This document shows, piece after piece, positions 16,918-25,065 of a stretch of 64,000 nt of DNA. The notes under the pieces are model-generated. The model had not been told where the DNA came from. It saw only the letters and a list, made by a program, of their open reading frames with translations, and made no database searches. The stretch's first letter is position 1. Every line of letters starts with the position of its first letter. The position numbers and the translations under genes were made by a program. The DNA lies in NCBI RefSeq assembly GCF_019090165.1, contig NZ_JAHRIB010000149.1, positions 1 to 64,000 of the forward strand, read 5' to 3'. Source of the DNA: Streptomyces sp. BV286 (GTDB lineage: Bacteria > Actinomycetota > Actinomycetes > Streptomycetales > Streptomycetaceae).

Positions 16918-17692
16918 CGGTCTCTTCTCCTGCTTCAGTGGTGTCACGTGCTTCGGTGGTGCCGCGTGCTTCGGAGACGTCGCATGCTACGGCGGTCTCG
17001 TGCGCTTCGGCCGTGTCGTGCGGTGGCGGGCCGTACCCGCCACCGCCGGGTGTCTCGATGACCAGGACGTCGCCGGGCACGACCGACGCCGTGCCGCTCC
17101 CGGCGAGTTCGGTGACCGTGCCGTCCGCGTGCTCCACACGGTTGGCGCCCAGTGCCCCCGGCTCGCCGCCGCCCATGCCGCAGGGCGGGACCCTGCGGTG
17201 CTGCGGGAGCGTGGAGACGGTCGTAGTACTGGTAGCGCGCTCGTTGCCGAAGGTGACGTTGTTCGTGGTGCCGGAGCCTTCGGCCGGTACCCGCAGAGCA
17301 CCTGGGAGGGGGCCTGCGAGGGCGTCCGGATCGGGGGCGCGCAGGACGGTGCCGTCGGCGGCCATGCGTTCGTCGGCCTCGATGACGCGTTCGTGGAGCA
17401 GCGCGGGGAGTTCGATCTCGCGGGCGAAGATCTGCGGTCGGTTCCGGTGGTCTATGCGCAGCGCGTCGCGAATGCCCGGCGTGACGACGAGGAGCGTGCG
17501 TTCGCCGGTGCGTTCCAGGAGGGCGTTCGCGGCGACGGTGGTGCCCATGCGGACGGGTTCGACCGGTGGACCCTTGCGGTGTTCCGGCTCCGGAGTGAGG
17601 AATGTGCGGATGAGCAGCCGGCCGTCGGGGCGCTGCGCGACGACATCCGTGAAGGTGTCGCCGCGGTCGGCCCAGAACTGCCAGCCCCTCAC
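16898..17692 (-). pseudogene. multiply deleted remnant of ATP-dependent 5-oxoprolinase (HyuA/HyuB type)
   Basis: The open frame encodes 264 aa, but pieces match distant parts of a protein normally about 1200 aa long. Residues 1-125 resemble the hydantoinase A N-terminus (D-R-G-D-T-F-T-D, G-T-T-V-A-A-N-A-L-L-E-R), with the usual glycine of D-R-G-G replaced by Asp. Next comes the far hydantoinase B motif N-N-V-T-F-G-N-E-R, then the extreme C-terminus (G-G-E-P-G-A-L-G and E-T-P-G-G-G-G-Y-G). At least two large internal deletions are implied, both in frame. A GTG start with GGGGAG upstream survives. The last 45 residues are a degenerate hexapeptide repeat tail. Catalysis is not expected. Placement between cvnC and cvnD is unusual. 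Confidence 0.8.
16931..17020 (-). repeat. five tandem 18-bp repeats encoding hexapeptides
   Basis: Five consecutive 18-bp units (16931, 16949, 16967, 16985, 17003) share TGCTTCGGNGGTGTCGCG-like sequence. In the remnant's frame they encode hexapeptides of the type R-D-T-T-E-A and H-D-T-A-E-A. They lie immediately upstream of cvnD's ribosome binding site and divergently mutate at many positions, which indicates an old expansion. Confidence 0.75.
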
Positions 17693-17900
17693 ATCTGTCT
17701 CCCCGATGTCGCGCTGCTTCGACTGTGGGCCCGAAACGCCGGTCGACGATCGGTCGGATCATATCGGCGCCGGCGGTCCCGGCGACCGCTGCCCGGCCGC
17801 CCGGCTCGCGGGTGCGACGACGCCCGGCGTCGGTACCGACGGGCGGTTCGTCCACCTGCCGGAGACGGCCACGGAAGCGCTGCGGATGCCCCGTCGCCCA

Positions 17901-17941
17901 GGCCTCCGGGCCCGTCGCCCCGGTCGACGAGCCCGGAGGCC
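17901..17941 (-). terminator. stem-loop after cvnC
   Basis: Perfect 11-bp stem GGCCTCCGGGC (17901-17911) with GCCCGGAGGCC (17931-17941), loop 19 nt, directly downstream of the cvnC stop. A second GGCCTCCGG/CCGGAGGCC pair (17953-17961 and 17972-17980) overlaps the cvnC end. If it terminates transcription, cvnABC would be uncoupled from cvnD. Confidence 0.65.
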
Positions 17942-17962
17942 GGGGCCGGCCGGGCCTCCGGT

Positions 17963-18358
17963 TCACAGGGCCCGGAGGCCGCTGATCACGTCTCGCAGGA
18001 TGCTCTCGTCCGGCAGCTCGGCCGGGGGTACCGGACGCGTCACATGGACCAGCTCGTCGGCCACGAGGTCGCCGATGAGGACGCGTACGACCCCGATGGG
18101 CAGGTCGAGTTCGGCGGCGAGTTCGGCGACCGACTGGGGGGTGTCACGGCAGAGTCCGACGATGTCCACGTGTTCCGGGGACAGGGAGTGGTCCGCCTCC
18201 GGGTCGTCGGCGTGCTGTTGCGCCACCACCACCGCGATGAGGTCGAGGCGGTGCTGCCCCACGCTGGTGGTACGGCCGCGCGTCATGGCATACGGACGGA
18301 CCACCGGTCCGGCCTCGTCGTCGAACCAGTGGGACATCCCCTGACCGTCTCCGCTCAT
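17963..18358 (-). CDS. cvnC: conservon DUF742 protein CvnC
   Basis: A 131-residue DUF742 protein with the family core V-R-P-Y-A-M-T-R-G-R-T and a predicted winged-helix-like C-terminal half (S-V-A-E-L-A, L-P-I-G-V-V-R-V-L). It is a cytoplasmic member of the conservon signalling complex with CvnA, CvnB and CvnD. It follows cvnB by 9 bp on the same strand, so cvnABC is one operon. The downstream gap of about 270 bp to the 5-oxoprolinase remnant, with a hairpin, breaks the usual close cvnC-cvnD link. Confidence 0.92.
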   Translation of the reverse strand: MSGDGQGMSHWFDDEAGPVVRPYAMTRGRTTSVGQHRLDLIAVVVAQQHADDPEADHSLSPEHVDIVGLCRDTPQSVAELAAELDLPIGVVRVLIGDLVADELVHVTRPVPPAELPDESILRDVISGLRAL

Positions 18359-18367
18359 GCCCTCTCA

Positions 18368-18808
18368 CTACCCGCCCGAGGACAGTTCGGTGCGCGGGGC
18401 CGCCGCGAGATGTGCGCCGACCCGCTTCACCAGCAGGGTCATCTCGTACGCGACCTGCCCGACGTCGGAATCGGCGTCCGAGAGGACGGCGAGGCAGCTG
18501 CCGTCGCCCGCCGCCGTGACGAACAGGAAGGCCTCGTCGAGTTCGACGACCGTCTGCCGGACACTGCCCGCCTCGAAGTGGCGGCCGACGCCCTTGGCGA
18601 GGCTGTGGAATCCGGAGGCGACGGCGGCCAGATGTTCGCTGTCCTCCCGTGTCAGGTCACTGGAGACCCCCGTGGGGAGACCGTCTCCGGAGAGCACGAG
18701 TGCCTTGCGGATGCTGGCGACACGCGCCACCAGGTCGTCGAGGAGCCAGTTGAGTTCCCCCGTCGCCGTGCTGGTCGTGGTGTGGCCGGGGGCCTTCGGT
18801 GCGGTCAT
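18368..18808 (-). CDS. cvnB: conservon roadblock/LC7 protein CvnB
   Basis: A 146-residue roadblock/LC7 domain protein. The family features are visible: N-W-L-L-D-D-L-V near residue 19, the A-L-V-L-S-G-D-G-L strand turn and S-E-H-L-A-A-V-A helix. Roadblock proteins modulate small GTPases and form dimers, so it probably scaffolds or regulates CvnD. Its ATG overlaps the cvnA stop (ATGA at 18805-18808), which gives tight translational coupling to the sensor. Confidence 0.93.
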   Translation of the reverse strand: MTAPKAPGHTTTSTATGELNWLLDDLVARVASIRKALVLSGDGLPTGVSSDLTREDSEHLAAVASGFHSLAKGVGRHFEAGSVRQTVVELDEAFLFVTAAGDGSCLAVLSDADSDVGQVAYEMTLLVKRVGAHLAAAPRTELSSGG

Positions 18809-21801
18809 CGACCGTCTCCCTTAGTCGTTCCTGGTGCTGTGCCGTCCTGGGCCTCGTCGCCCGCGGCGTTCTCCACGCGACCGCGCTGCCAGCCGCGCTG
18901 GAGCGAGGCCATCCGGCTGCGTACCTCGTCGGCGTCGCGCTCCGTGGGGTCCGTCGTGCGGGCCGCGTCGCGCGCGGCGCGGCGGTCGGGCCCGTCCTTC
19001 AACTGGGGTGCGAGATTGGCCTGCCGAACCCGGCGGGGCAGCGCGCCCGTGCCACCCGCACCCGGGGCGGCGGGGCGGGAGCCTCCGCTGTCTGCGGGGG
19101 AACCGGGACGGGTACCCCCCGGTTCGATTCCGCGACGCGATCCGCGCTGCGGCAGGACAGGGGCTTCGCCGCCGTCCCCGGCTCGCGGTCCGCGCACGGG
19201 CGCTCTGCCGGGCTCGGCGGCCCGGCCTGTCGGCGCGATGCGCTCACCGTCCCGGTCGCTGTCACGATCCGCGGCCGGGCGGAGTTCGCGGTCCGCCGGT
19301 CCGCTGCCCGCGGGCCAGTCGTCGGACGGCCCCCGGCGGGCGGCGCGCGAGTCCCCGGCCTCACGGCGTGCGGGCCCACGCCTCGCGCCCCTCGACCGCT
19401 TCGGCAGCTCTTCGAGCACGCCGGAGCGCTCGGCTGTCTCCTGGGCCGACTGGGGCAGCTCCGTGACCTCGCCCGTGTCGGCCCGGTCCGTCGCCTCGTC
19501 GCGTCGCGGTTTGGTCTGCGTCACGGGGCGCCCGTGCGAGCTGACGAGCTTGGGAGCACGTCGGTGCGGCAGCGGCAGCGGGCCGCCGGACCGGTCTTCG
19601 TCGTCGGCGGAGCGCGACGGCTCTCGCACCTCGTCCCCCGGCACCCCGGCGATGGAACGGCGGGGGCGGAAGATGCCGCCCCGCTCGCCGTCCTCGTCGT
19701 CGAAGGCACCCGGGAAGCCTTCGAGGGCGTCCAGGCCGACGGGCGCCTCCAGTTCGACCGGTCCGTCGAGAAGCGATGGCGAAAGACCCGGCAGCGTGAC
19801 CGGCACCTGGGACAACGCCGCCTTGCGGTCCTCGTCGCCCTCGATGTCCGAGCGCTTCGGGGACAGCGCCCGGTCGAGCCGGAACCCCACACCGTTGGTG
19901 TCGGGCACGTCGTCCGAGAGCAGTGCGTCCGGCACGAAGACCACGGCGGTCGTCCCGCCGTACGGGGAGGGCTGCAGGGAGACGCGTACGTTCTGCCGCT
20001 GGGCGAGCCGGCTGACCACGAAGAGACCGAGCCGGTCGGTGTCCGAGAGCTCGAACTCGGGAGTCTCGGCCAGCCGGAGGTTGGCGTCGAGGAGCGCATC
20101 GGCGGCCATACCGAGTCCGCGGTCGTGGATCTCCAGTGTGAAGCCGTTGGCGACGCGCTCACCGAGCACCTGTACCGCGGTGTGGGGCGGCGAGAACACC
20201 GTGGCGTTCTCCAGGAGTTCGGCCACCAGGTGGGTGAGGTCGGCGACGGCGGAGCCGGTGACGGCCATCCTCGGCAGCCGCCGCACCTCGATGCGCTCGT
20301 AGTCCTCGACCTCGGCGACGGCGGCGCGTACGACGTCCATCAGCTGAACGGGTTTGCGCCACTGCCGGGAGGGGGCCGCGCCGGAGAGGATCACCAGGCC
20401 TTCGGCGTGCCGGCGCATACGGGTCGTCAGGTGGTCGAGACGGAAGAGGTCGGCGAGTTCGTCGGTGTCCTCGGTCCTGCGCTCCATGGTGTCCAGCAGG
20501 GTGAGCTGCTTGTGCAGCAGGACCTGGCTGCGGCGGGCGAGGTTCACGAAGACCTCGGAGACTCCGCTGCGCAGTTCGGACTGCTTGACCGCCGCCTCGA
20601 CGGCCGACCGCTGGAGGATGTTGAGTGCCTGGCTGACCTCGCCGATCTCGTTCTTCTCGTACTCCAGGCGCGGCACTTCGGTCTCGACGTCGACCTGTTC
20701 GCCCGCGGAGAGGCGGCGCATCACGCTGGGCAGCCGGACCCCGGCCGTCTCGTGGGCCTCCTGGCGGAGCCGGCGCAGGTCCCTGATGAGGCCGCGGCCG
20801 ATGCGTACGGACATGAAGAGTGAGACCAGCAGCGCGGCGAGGCCGAGCACACCGGCGACGGCGGCCTTGACGATGACGCCGACCGCGACGGGGCGGACCC
20901 GGTCCTGGAAGCGGTCGCCCGCCTGGGTGTCGAGTCGGTCGAGGCCGTCGAGGACCTCGTTCGCGAGGCCGTCCCAGCTCTTGGCGGTGACGCCGCGGGG
21001 GGCGGTGCCCGGCGTGGAGGCGAGGACGGACTGCTCGGCCACGCGCAGGGGCGCGGTGGAGGCGTTCTTCCAGTAGCGGTCGTACCGTGCGCGCTCCGTG
21101 GAGGGCAACTGCGGCAGGTTGATGTCGTACATGAGCGTGCGCTGGGCGATGAGGTCGGAGATGTCGCGGGCCTCGTCGCGGGTGACGCGGCCGACGACGA
21201 GCGCGGAACCGAGTAGGGCGTCCTCACGCGCGAGCAGCTCACGGGCGCGCGACATGTTGACGAGGGCGCGGCTCTGCTTGTCCACGTCCACGTTGTCGAG
21301 GACCTGGAGGTTGGCCAGGAGGATGTAGCAGGGGTCCACCAGACGGTTGTAGAGGTGGAGGGCCGCGTCGCGGCCGACGGTGCCGTCCTCGACGGTCTGG
21401 CGCAGCGACCCGATGCCGTCGAAGGCGTCAAGGATCGCGGCGAGGCGCTCGGTGGCGTCGGCGCTCATCTCGTCGCGTACGTCCGCGTCCTTGGCGTTCC
21501 TGCGGATCTTCGACACGACCTCGTCGGTGGCGGTCCGGGTACGGCGCAGGTCTGCGAGGGCGTCGGACGCCCGGGGGTCCGCGAGGTAGACGAGGGTCTG
21601 GCGGCGCTCGTCCTGGAGCACGCTGATGACATCCTCGGTGGGATACCCGATCTCCTGGACGACGAACGTGGTGTCGAACAGGTGGTTGACCTCGCGTCCC
21701 GTGAGCACGGTGGCGAAGCCCCAGATCCCGGTCAGCGAAACCAGCGGCACGAGAAGCAGCGCCACGATCTTCCGGCGGATGGACTTCCCGCGAAAGCGCA
21801 T
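18805..21801 (-). CDS. cvnA: conservon sensor histidine-kinase-like protein CvnA
   Basis: A 998-residue membrane sensor. Transmembrane helix 1 spans about 11-31, an extracytoplasmic nitrate-sensing-type (NIT) domain about 40-300, and helix 2 about 310-335. A HAMP and coiled region follow. The kinase region has an L-D-H-L-T-T-R-M-R-R-H motif near 450, an E-L-L-E-N-A-T N-box near 530 and D-R-G-L-G-M near 562. The last 300 residues are Pro/Arg/Asp-rich and low complexity. No response regulator is adjacent, as is normal for conservons, in which the output is the GTPase. The start at 21801 has GGGGGAGG upstream; the longer frame is rejected. Confidence 0.93.
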   Translation of the reverse strand: MRFRGKSIRRKIVALLLVPLVSLTGIWGFATVLTGREVNHLFDTTFVVQEIGYPTEDVISVLQDERRQTLVYLADPRASDALADLRRTRTATDEVVSKIRRNAKDADVRDEMSADATERLAAILDAFDGIGSLRQTVEDGTVGRDAALHLYNRLVDPCYILLANLQVLDNVDVDKQSRALVNMSRARELLAREDALLGSALVVGRVTRDEARDISDLIAQRTLMYDINLPQLPSTERARYDRYWKNASTAPLRVAEQSVLASTPGTAPRGVTAKSWDGLANEVLDGLDRLDTQAGDRFQDRVRPVAVGVIVKAAVAGVLGLAALLVSLFMSVRIGRGLIRDLRRLRQEAHETAGVRLPSVMRRLSAGEQVDVETEVPRLEYEKNEIGEVSQALNILQRSAVEAAVKQSELRSGVSEVFVNLARRSQVLLHKQLTLLDTMERRTEDTDELADLFRLDHLTTRMRRHAEGLVILSGAAPSRQWRKPVQLMDVVRAAVAEVEDYERIEVRRLPRMAVTGSAVADLTHLVAELLENATVFSPPHTAVQVLGERVANGFTLEIHDRGLGMAADALLDANLRLAETPEFELSDTDRLGLFVVSRLAQRQNVRVSLQPSPYGGTTAVVFVPDALLSDDVPDTNGVGFRLDRALSPKRSDIEGDEDRKAALSQVPVTLPGLSPSLLDGPVELEAPVGLDALEGFPGAFDDEDGERGGIFRPRRSIAGVPGDEVREPSRSADDEDRSGGPLPLPHRRAPKLVSSHGRPVTQTKPRRDEATDRADTGEVTELPQSAQETAERSGVLEELPKRSRGARRGPARREAGDSRAARRGPSDDWPAGSGPADRELRPAADRDSDRDGERIAPTGRAAEPGRAPVRGPRAGDGGEAPVLPQRGSRRGIEPGGTRPGSPADSGGSRPAAPGAGGTGALPRRVRQANLAPQLKDGPDRRAARDAARTTDPTERDADEVRSRMASLQRGWQRGRVENAAGDEAQDGTAPGTTKGDGR

Positions 21802-22221
21802 GGCCTCCCCCAGCTCGACCCCCGCAGGCCGGGGGCACACATGTACGTCAACAAACGGCGTGAGCCTACTACCGACACACAGGTATCTCGAAGACCTGTC
21901 CGGGCCGTCTCGGTCCGCGTCGGGAACAAGACATCCGCAGTTGTCCGTTCATTGGGGGAGATTGCCTCCCCGAATCCGACACGGGACACCGGGTGCAATT
22001 CAGTCCGTACAGCAGATCACTTGGCCGAAATTTTTCGATCGCCGGGAATCTTCGGCTTACGTCGATCGTCTTTCTGTATGGAAGTTGGGGCGGAATCGGC
22101 TGCGGGTGCCGTAGGCCGCGCCGAGGCGGCGTAAAGCAGCGCAAGCCGGGCAGCCAATGGGGAGCCGGAGTCTCGTGACACCGGAGCGAGCGGCTGTCAG
22201 GCGGTGGGGAGTGACAAGTTG
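21802..22221. other. divergent control region between cvnA and the 232-aa membrane protein
   Basis: About 420 bp without a gene. GGGGAG (21955-21960) and CTCCCC (21966-21971) form a small inverted repeat. CGATCG occurs twice near 22038 and 22060. AT-richer stretches such as AAATTTTTCG near 22030 and CTTTCTGTATGGAAG near 22080 may hold promoter elements. I cannot assign a regulator. Confidence 0.4.
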
Positions 22222-22920
22222 ATGGGCACGGCGGAGCGGTACGGGGCACCTGGGACGGGCGTCGCGACGACCGCGGAGGTGGAGCGGGAGCCACGGGCAC
22301 CCGCGCGGGACAGTCCGGCCGAGATCCCGGCCGACATCTCAGCGATGGAGATCCCGGCGAGGACGGAGCGTGAACCGGCGGTCGAGGCGGAGGCGGTGAC
22401 CGCGAAGGCGGTGACGGCGGAGGCGGTGACGGCGGAGGCGGAGCCCGTCGCGAAGGCCGCGGCCGCGCCCTCGCCCGGGAGTGACAGACAGTTCGCCGCG
22501 GAGGCGGCGGCGGAACAGCGGGAGTACTACCGGCCGTTGTGGGTGGAAGTGCCCACGACCCGGCGTCGGCTGCCCGATCCCGTGCGTACGTCCGCGGTGC
22601 GGGCCGTCATCATCATCGCGGTCACCCTGATCCAGGCGATGGTCGCCTTCCTGTGCACGCTGGCCGGTTCATGGCTCGCGTTCCCCATGGTGCTGAGCAG
22701 CGTGGCGAGCACGGTGGTGGCCACGTGGGGTGCGCTGGACGTCTGGGTGACACGCCAGGTGTGGAACCAGCGCAACGGCGTGGTGTCGGAGCCGAGCAGC
22801 ACGGCCCGCGCCCTGCGGCGCGAGCGTCGCAAGGCCCGGCGTCAGGAGCGGACGGCGGAGCGGGCCAAGGAGCGGATACGCCGACGGGGCGGCAGCGCGG
22901 GGCAGTTGTCGCACTCCTAG
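22222..22920 (+). CDS. hypothetical membrane protein with acidic Ala/Val repeat N-terminus
   Basis: A 232-residue protein of unknown function, divergent from the conservon. The first 100 residues are low complexity (Ala, Glu, Pro, Val, Thr) and contain a short pentapeptide repeat. Two adjoining hydrophobic segments follow (about 130-155 and 160-180), and a highly basic tail rich in Arg/Lys/Glu (about 195-225) probably forms a cytoplasmic helix. The ATG at 22222 is chosen because GGGGAG lies 10 nt upstream; the GTG at 22204 overlaps that site. A cell-envelope or membrane-anchoring role is possible but not shown. Confidence 0.75.
   Translation: MGTAERYGAPGTGVATTAEVEREPRAPARDSPAEIPADISAMEIPARTEREPAVEAEAVTAKAVTAEAVTAEAEPVAKAAAAPSPGSDRQFAAEAAAEQREYYRPLWVEVPTTRRRLPDPVRTSAVRAVIIIAVTLIQAMVAFLCTLAGSWLAFPMVLSSVASTVVATWGALDVWVTRQVWNQRNGVVSEPSSTARALRRERRKARRQERTAERAKERIRRRGGSAGQLSHS
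22390..22434 (+). repeat. three 15-bp in-frame tandem repeats
   Basis: Units at 22390, 22405 and 22420 of the form GAGGCGGTGACGGCG encode E/K-A-V-T-A in the N-terminal low-complexity region of the membrane protein. A partial fourth unit follows. Repeat number probably varies between strains. Confidence 0.75.
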
Positions 22921-22935
22921 CAGTCGTCTCGATGC

Positions 22936-22980
22936 GGCCTTCTCGCAGGAGTCCACTCCTGGTGACCCTGCGAGAAGGCC
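22936..22980. terminator. stem-loop downstream of the membrane protein gene
   Basis: Perfect 14-bp stem GGCCTTCTCGCAGG (22936-22949) with its complement at 22967-22980 and a 17-nt loop, 15 bp after the stop codon. Confidence 0.82.
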
Positions 22981-22990
22981 AGGAGCGGGA

Positions 22991-23012
22991 GCCGGCTCCG
23001 TACGGAGCCGGC
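22991..23012. repeat. 22-bp perfect palindrome
   Basis: GCCGGCTCCGT (22991-23001) is followed directly by its reverse complement (23002-23012), with no spacer. It lies in the 267-bp gap between convergent genes, together with the stem-loop before it and another GGCAGGCGAGG/CCTCGCCTGCC pair at about 23115-23161. Most likely part of a bidirectional termination region. Confidence 0.6.
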
Positions 23013-23187
23013 CGGGGACGCTCCGAGACGGTGCGCACCGACGGGACGGCTGAAGTGGCGCTCTTTCACGGGCACTCAGAGGCGCTGCCCCGGGCGGCGA
23101 CAGGCCCGAGCGAGGGCAGGCGAGGGCGACGCACACGCGGCCTTCGCCTGCCTCGCCTGCCTCTCCCGGAGGCTGCTACGGACCCGT

Positions 23188-24372
23188 TCAGGAAGCCGTC
23201 GCCTCCATCGCGCCCGCCCCGCGACCGAGTTCACGCCGGGCCCGCATGAACGGGCGGGGACGGTCCACGGAAAGCACCGCGGCCGTCCGGCCGTCGCGCT
23301 CGTACAGGGCGAGGAAACCGTCCTCCCCCGGCTCTCCGTCGGTGACCGTGCCCTCCGCGATGCGGACGGTGTCGGTGTCGAGCCGCCGTCCGGCGAACTG
23401 GATCCGCGCGCCGTACTGGTCGGACCAGAAGTAGGGCAGCGGGCGTACGGTCTCCGCGGTGTGCCCCGCGAGGAGGTTGCGCACGGCGATCCGGGGCTGC
23501 TCGGTGGCGCTGGTCCAGTGTTCGGCGCGGGTTCCGCCCACACGGGCGACGTCACCGACGGCGACCACCTGGGGCAGGGCCGTCACGCAGCCGTCGTCGC
23601 ACAGCACGCCGTCGTGCAGCGCCAGTGTCGAGCCCGCCAGCCAGCCGGTGTTGGGGGTCGCCCCGACGCCCACGATCACGACATCGGCAGGAAGGAGACG
23701 GCCGTCGGACAGTTCCACGCCGGTGACCGCGACGGTGCCGCGCAGTCCGGCGACGCCCGTACCGGTGACCAGGCCGACGCCGCCACGACGGTGCAGCGCG
23801 GCGCACAAGGGCGCCATCTCCGCGCCGAGTTGGGGCACCAGCGGCAGCGACGCCGCTTCGACGACGGTGACGTCGTGGCCGAGTCCGGCGCACGAGGACG
23901 CGGTCTCGGCGCCGATGAAGCCTCCGCCGATGACGACGACCCGGCGGGCGCCTGCGCTCAGTTCGGTCCGCAGGGTGCGGGCGTCGTCGAGGGTACGCAG
24001 AGTGTGGACGCCGGCGAGTTCGCAGCCGGGGAGCCGGCGTGCCGAGGCTCCTGTGGCGATGACGACGCCGTCGCTGGAGATGGTGCGGCCATCGTCCAGA
24101 AGGACGGTGCGGCCGCGGGCGTCGAGGCCCCGGGCGCGGATTCCGAGCAGCCACTGCGCGTCGAGCTCGGCGCTCTCCTCGGCGTCGCTGAGGGCGAGCC
24201 CCTCCTCGGTGGTCCGGCCGGTGAGGAAGTCCTTGGAGAGGGGCGGACGGTCGTACGGCTGGTGCGGCTCGTCCCCGACGATGACCAGCCGACCGTCGAA
24301 TCCCTGGGCGCGCAGTTCCCTGGCCGCGTACAGCCCCGACAAGGAGGCGCCGACGACGGTGACGGTCCTCAT
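23188..24372 (-). CDS. FAD/NAD(P)-dependent ferredoxin reductase
   Basis: A 394-residue flavoprotein of the ferredoxin-reductase family of oxygenase systems. The N-terminal dinucleotide site reads G-A-S-L-S-G, followed by the P-Y-D-R-P-P-L-S-K motif typical of rubredoxin/ferredoxin reductases. A second Rossmann motif (G-G-G-F-I-G-A-E near 150) binds NAD(P)H, and the late V-G-D-V-A-R binds FAD. It lies 157 nt downstream of the Rieske ferredoxin gene on the same strand. It would pass electrons from NAD(P)H to that ferredoxin and so to the Rieske oxygenase at 31.6 kb. The ATG at 24372 is preceded by GGAAGAGG; the longer frame has no homology. Confidence 0.9.
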   Translation of the reverse strand: MRTVTVVGASLSGLYAARELRAQGFDGRLVIVGDEPHQPYDRPPLSKDFLTGRTTEEGLALSDAEESAELDAQWLLGIRARGLDARGRTVLLDDGRTISSDGVVIATGASARRLPGCELAGVHTLRTLDDARTLRTELSAGARRVVVIGGGFIGAETASSCAGLGHDVTVVEAASLPLVPQLGAEMAPLCAALHRRGGVGLVTGTGVAGLRGTVAVTGVELSDGRLLPADVVIVGVGATPNTGWLAGSTLALHDGVLCDDGCVTALPQVVAVGDVARVGGTRAEHWTSATEQPRIAVRNLLAGHTAETVRPLPYFWSDQYGARIQFAGRRLDTDTVRIAEGTVTDGEPGEDGFLALYERDGRTAAVLSVDRPRPFMRARRELGRGAGAMEATAS

Positions 24373-24529
24373 GCGCCGGACCTCTTCCAGGGAGGGGGTG
24401 CCGAGCGGGCGCTTCCCACAACGGCCTTCGCGGGAGGGGACGCGGGCGTCCCGCCACCCGGCCCGGGGGAGCCCGTGGGAAGGTGGGGTCCGGGGGCACG
24501 CGCTGTCGCGCCCCCCGAGTAAGGGATCG

Positions 24530-24850
24530 TCATGCCGCCGTACCCTCCTCGGCTGCCACGTGGACGTGGATGACACCGTCGTCGACGGTCACTCGGTGGG
24601 TGCGGACGGCACGCCGCGCGGGGAGGCACGTCGGCTGCCCCGAGCGGAGATCGAATGAGGCGGCGTGCAGCGGGCATTCGACCAGGCAGCCCTCCAGCCA
24701 CCCCTCCGAGAGAGACGCGTCCTGATGGGTGCAGGTGTCGTCGATGGCGTACAGCTCGCCGTCGGCGTTGAAGACGGCGATGGGCGGCATGGTGTCGACA
24801 CGGACGGATTCGCCCGCGGGGAGGTCAGCAAAGCGGCAGACGGGAATCAT
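24530..24850 (-). CDS. Rieske [2Fe-2S] ferredoxin
   Basis: A 106-residue Rieske ferredoxin. The cluster ligands are Cys40-x-His42 and Cys59-x2-His62, in C-T-H and C-P-L-H. Size and motif match bacterial NirD/BphF-like electron carriers of Rieske oxygenases. It is divergent from the IclR gene across 215 bp and upstream of the reductase, so the two electron-transfer genes form a minus-strand operon. Partner inferred from context: the glycine betaine-type oxygenase in the facing operon, which has no reductase of its own nearby. The start is the ATG before I-P-V-C-R; the longer frame runs into the intergenic region. Confidence 0.9.
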   Translation of the reverse strand: MIPVCRFADLPAGESVRVDTMPPIAVFNADGELYAIDDTCTHQDASLSEGWLEGCLVECPLHAASFDLRSGQPTCLPARRAVRTHRVTVDDGVIHVHVAAEEGTAA

Positions 24851-24938
24851 GGGCCCCCCTCTCGGTCCGGGACCCACGGTCCTGGACCTCTCAGGTCCGG
24901 TCTGGTCCGAGACCTTCCCGGTCAAGGACTCTTCGGTA

Positions 24939-24982
24939 ACATGATGTTTCGTATGGCGCACGAGGGAGCGCTATGCGCAACA
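24939..24982. promoter_or_regulatory. candidate IclR-type operator between ferredoxin and iclR genes
   Basis: The 36-bp block 24947-24982 contains GCGCA and, 14 bp later, TGCGCAACA. The same two elements occur with the same spacing at 26072-26107 before the dehydrogenase operon, with about 60 percent identity overall. AACATGATGTT at 24939-24949 is an additional perfect palindrome. Its position between the divergent ferredoxin and regulator genes suits autoregulation plus control of the electron-transfer operon. Confidence 0.55.
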
Positions 24983-25065
24983 GAATCCGCGCGGGATGCC
25001 CGCCGCGTCAAGGGCTTCCGGCAGATGCGGCTCAAACCGAGCCGCCAGGTGGTGAGAGTCGAGCT

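Noticed and set aside
16931..17020. CRISPR-like array
   Set aside because: The units are contiguous 18-bp repeats without spacers and lie in an open frame.
14555..20302. Long frames antisense to glpK (688 codons) and to the conservon (1243 codons)
   Set aside because: Both mirror well-identified genes on the other strand, have Arg/Pro/Gly-rich nonsense composition and lack ribosome binding sites.
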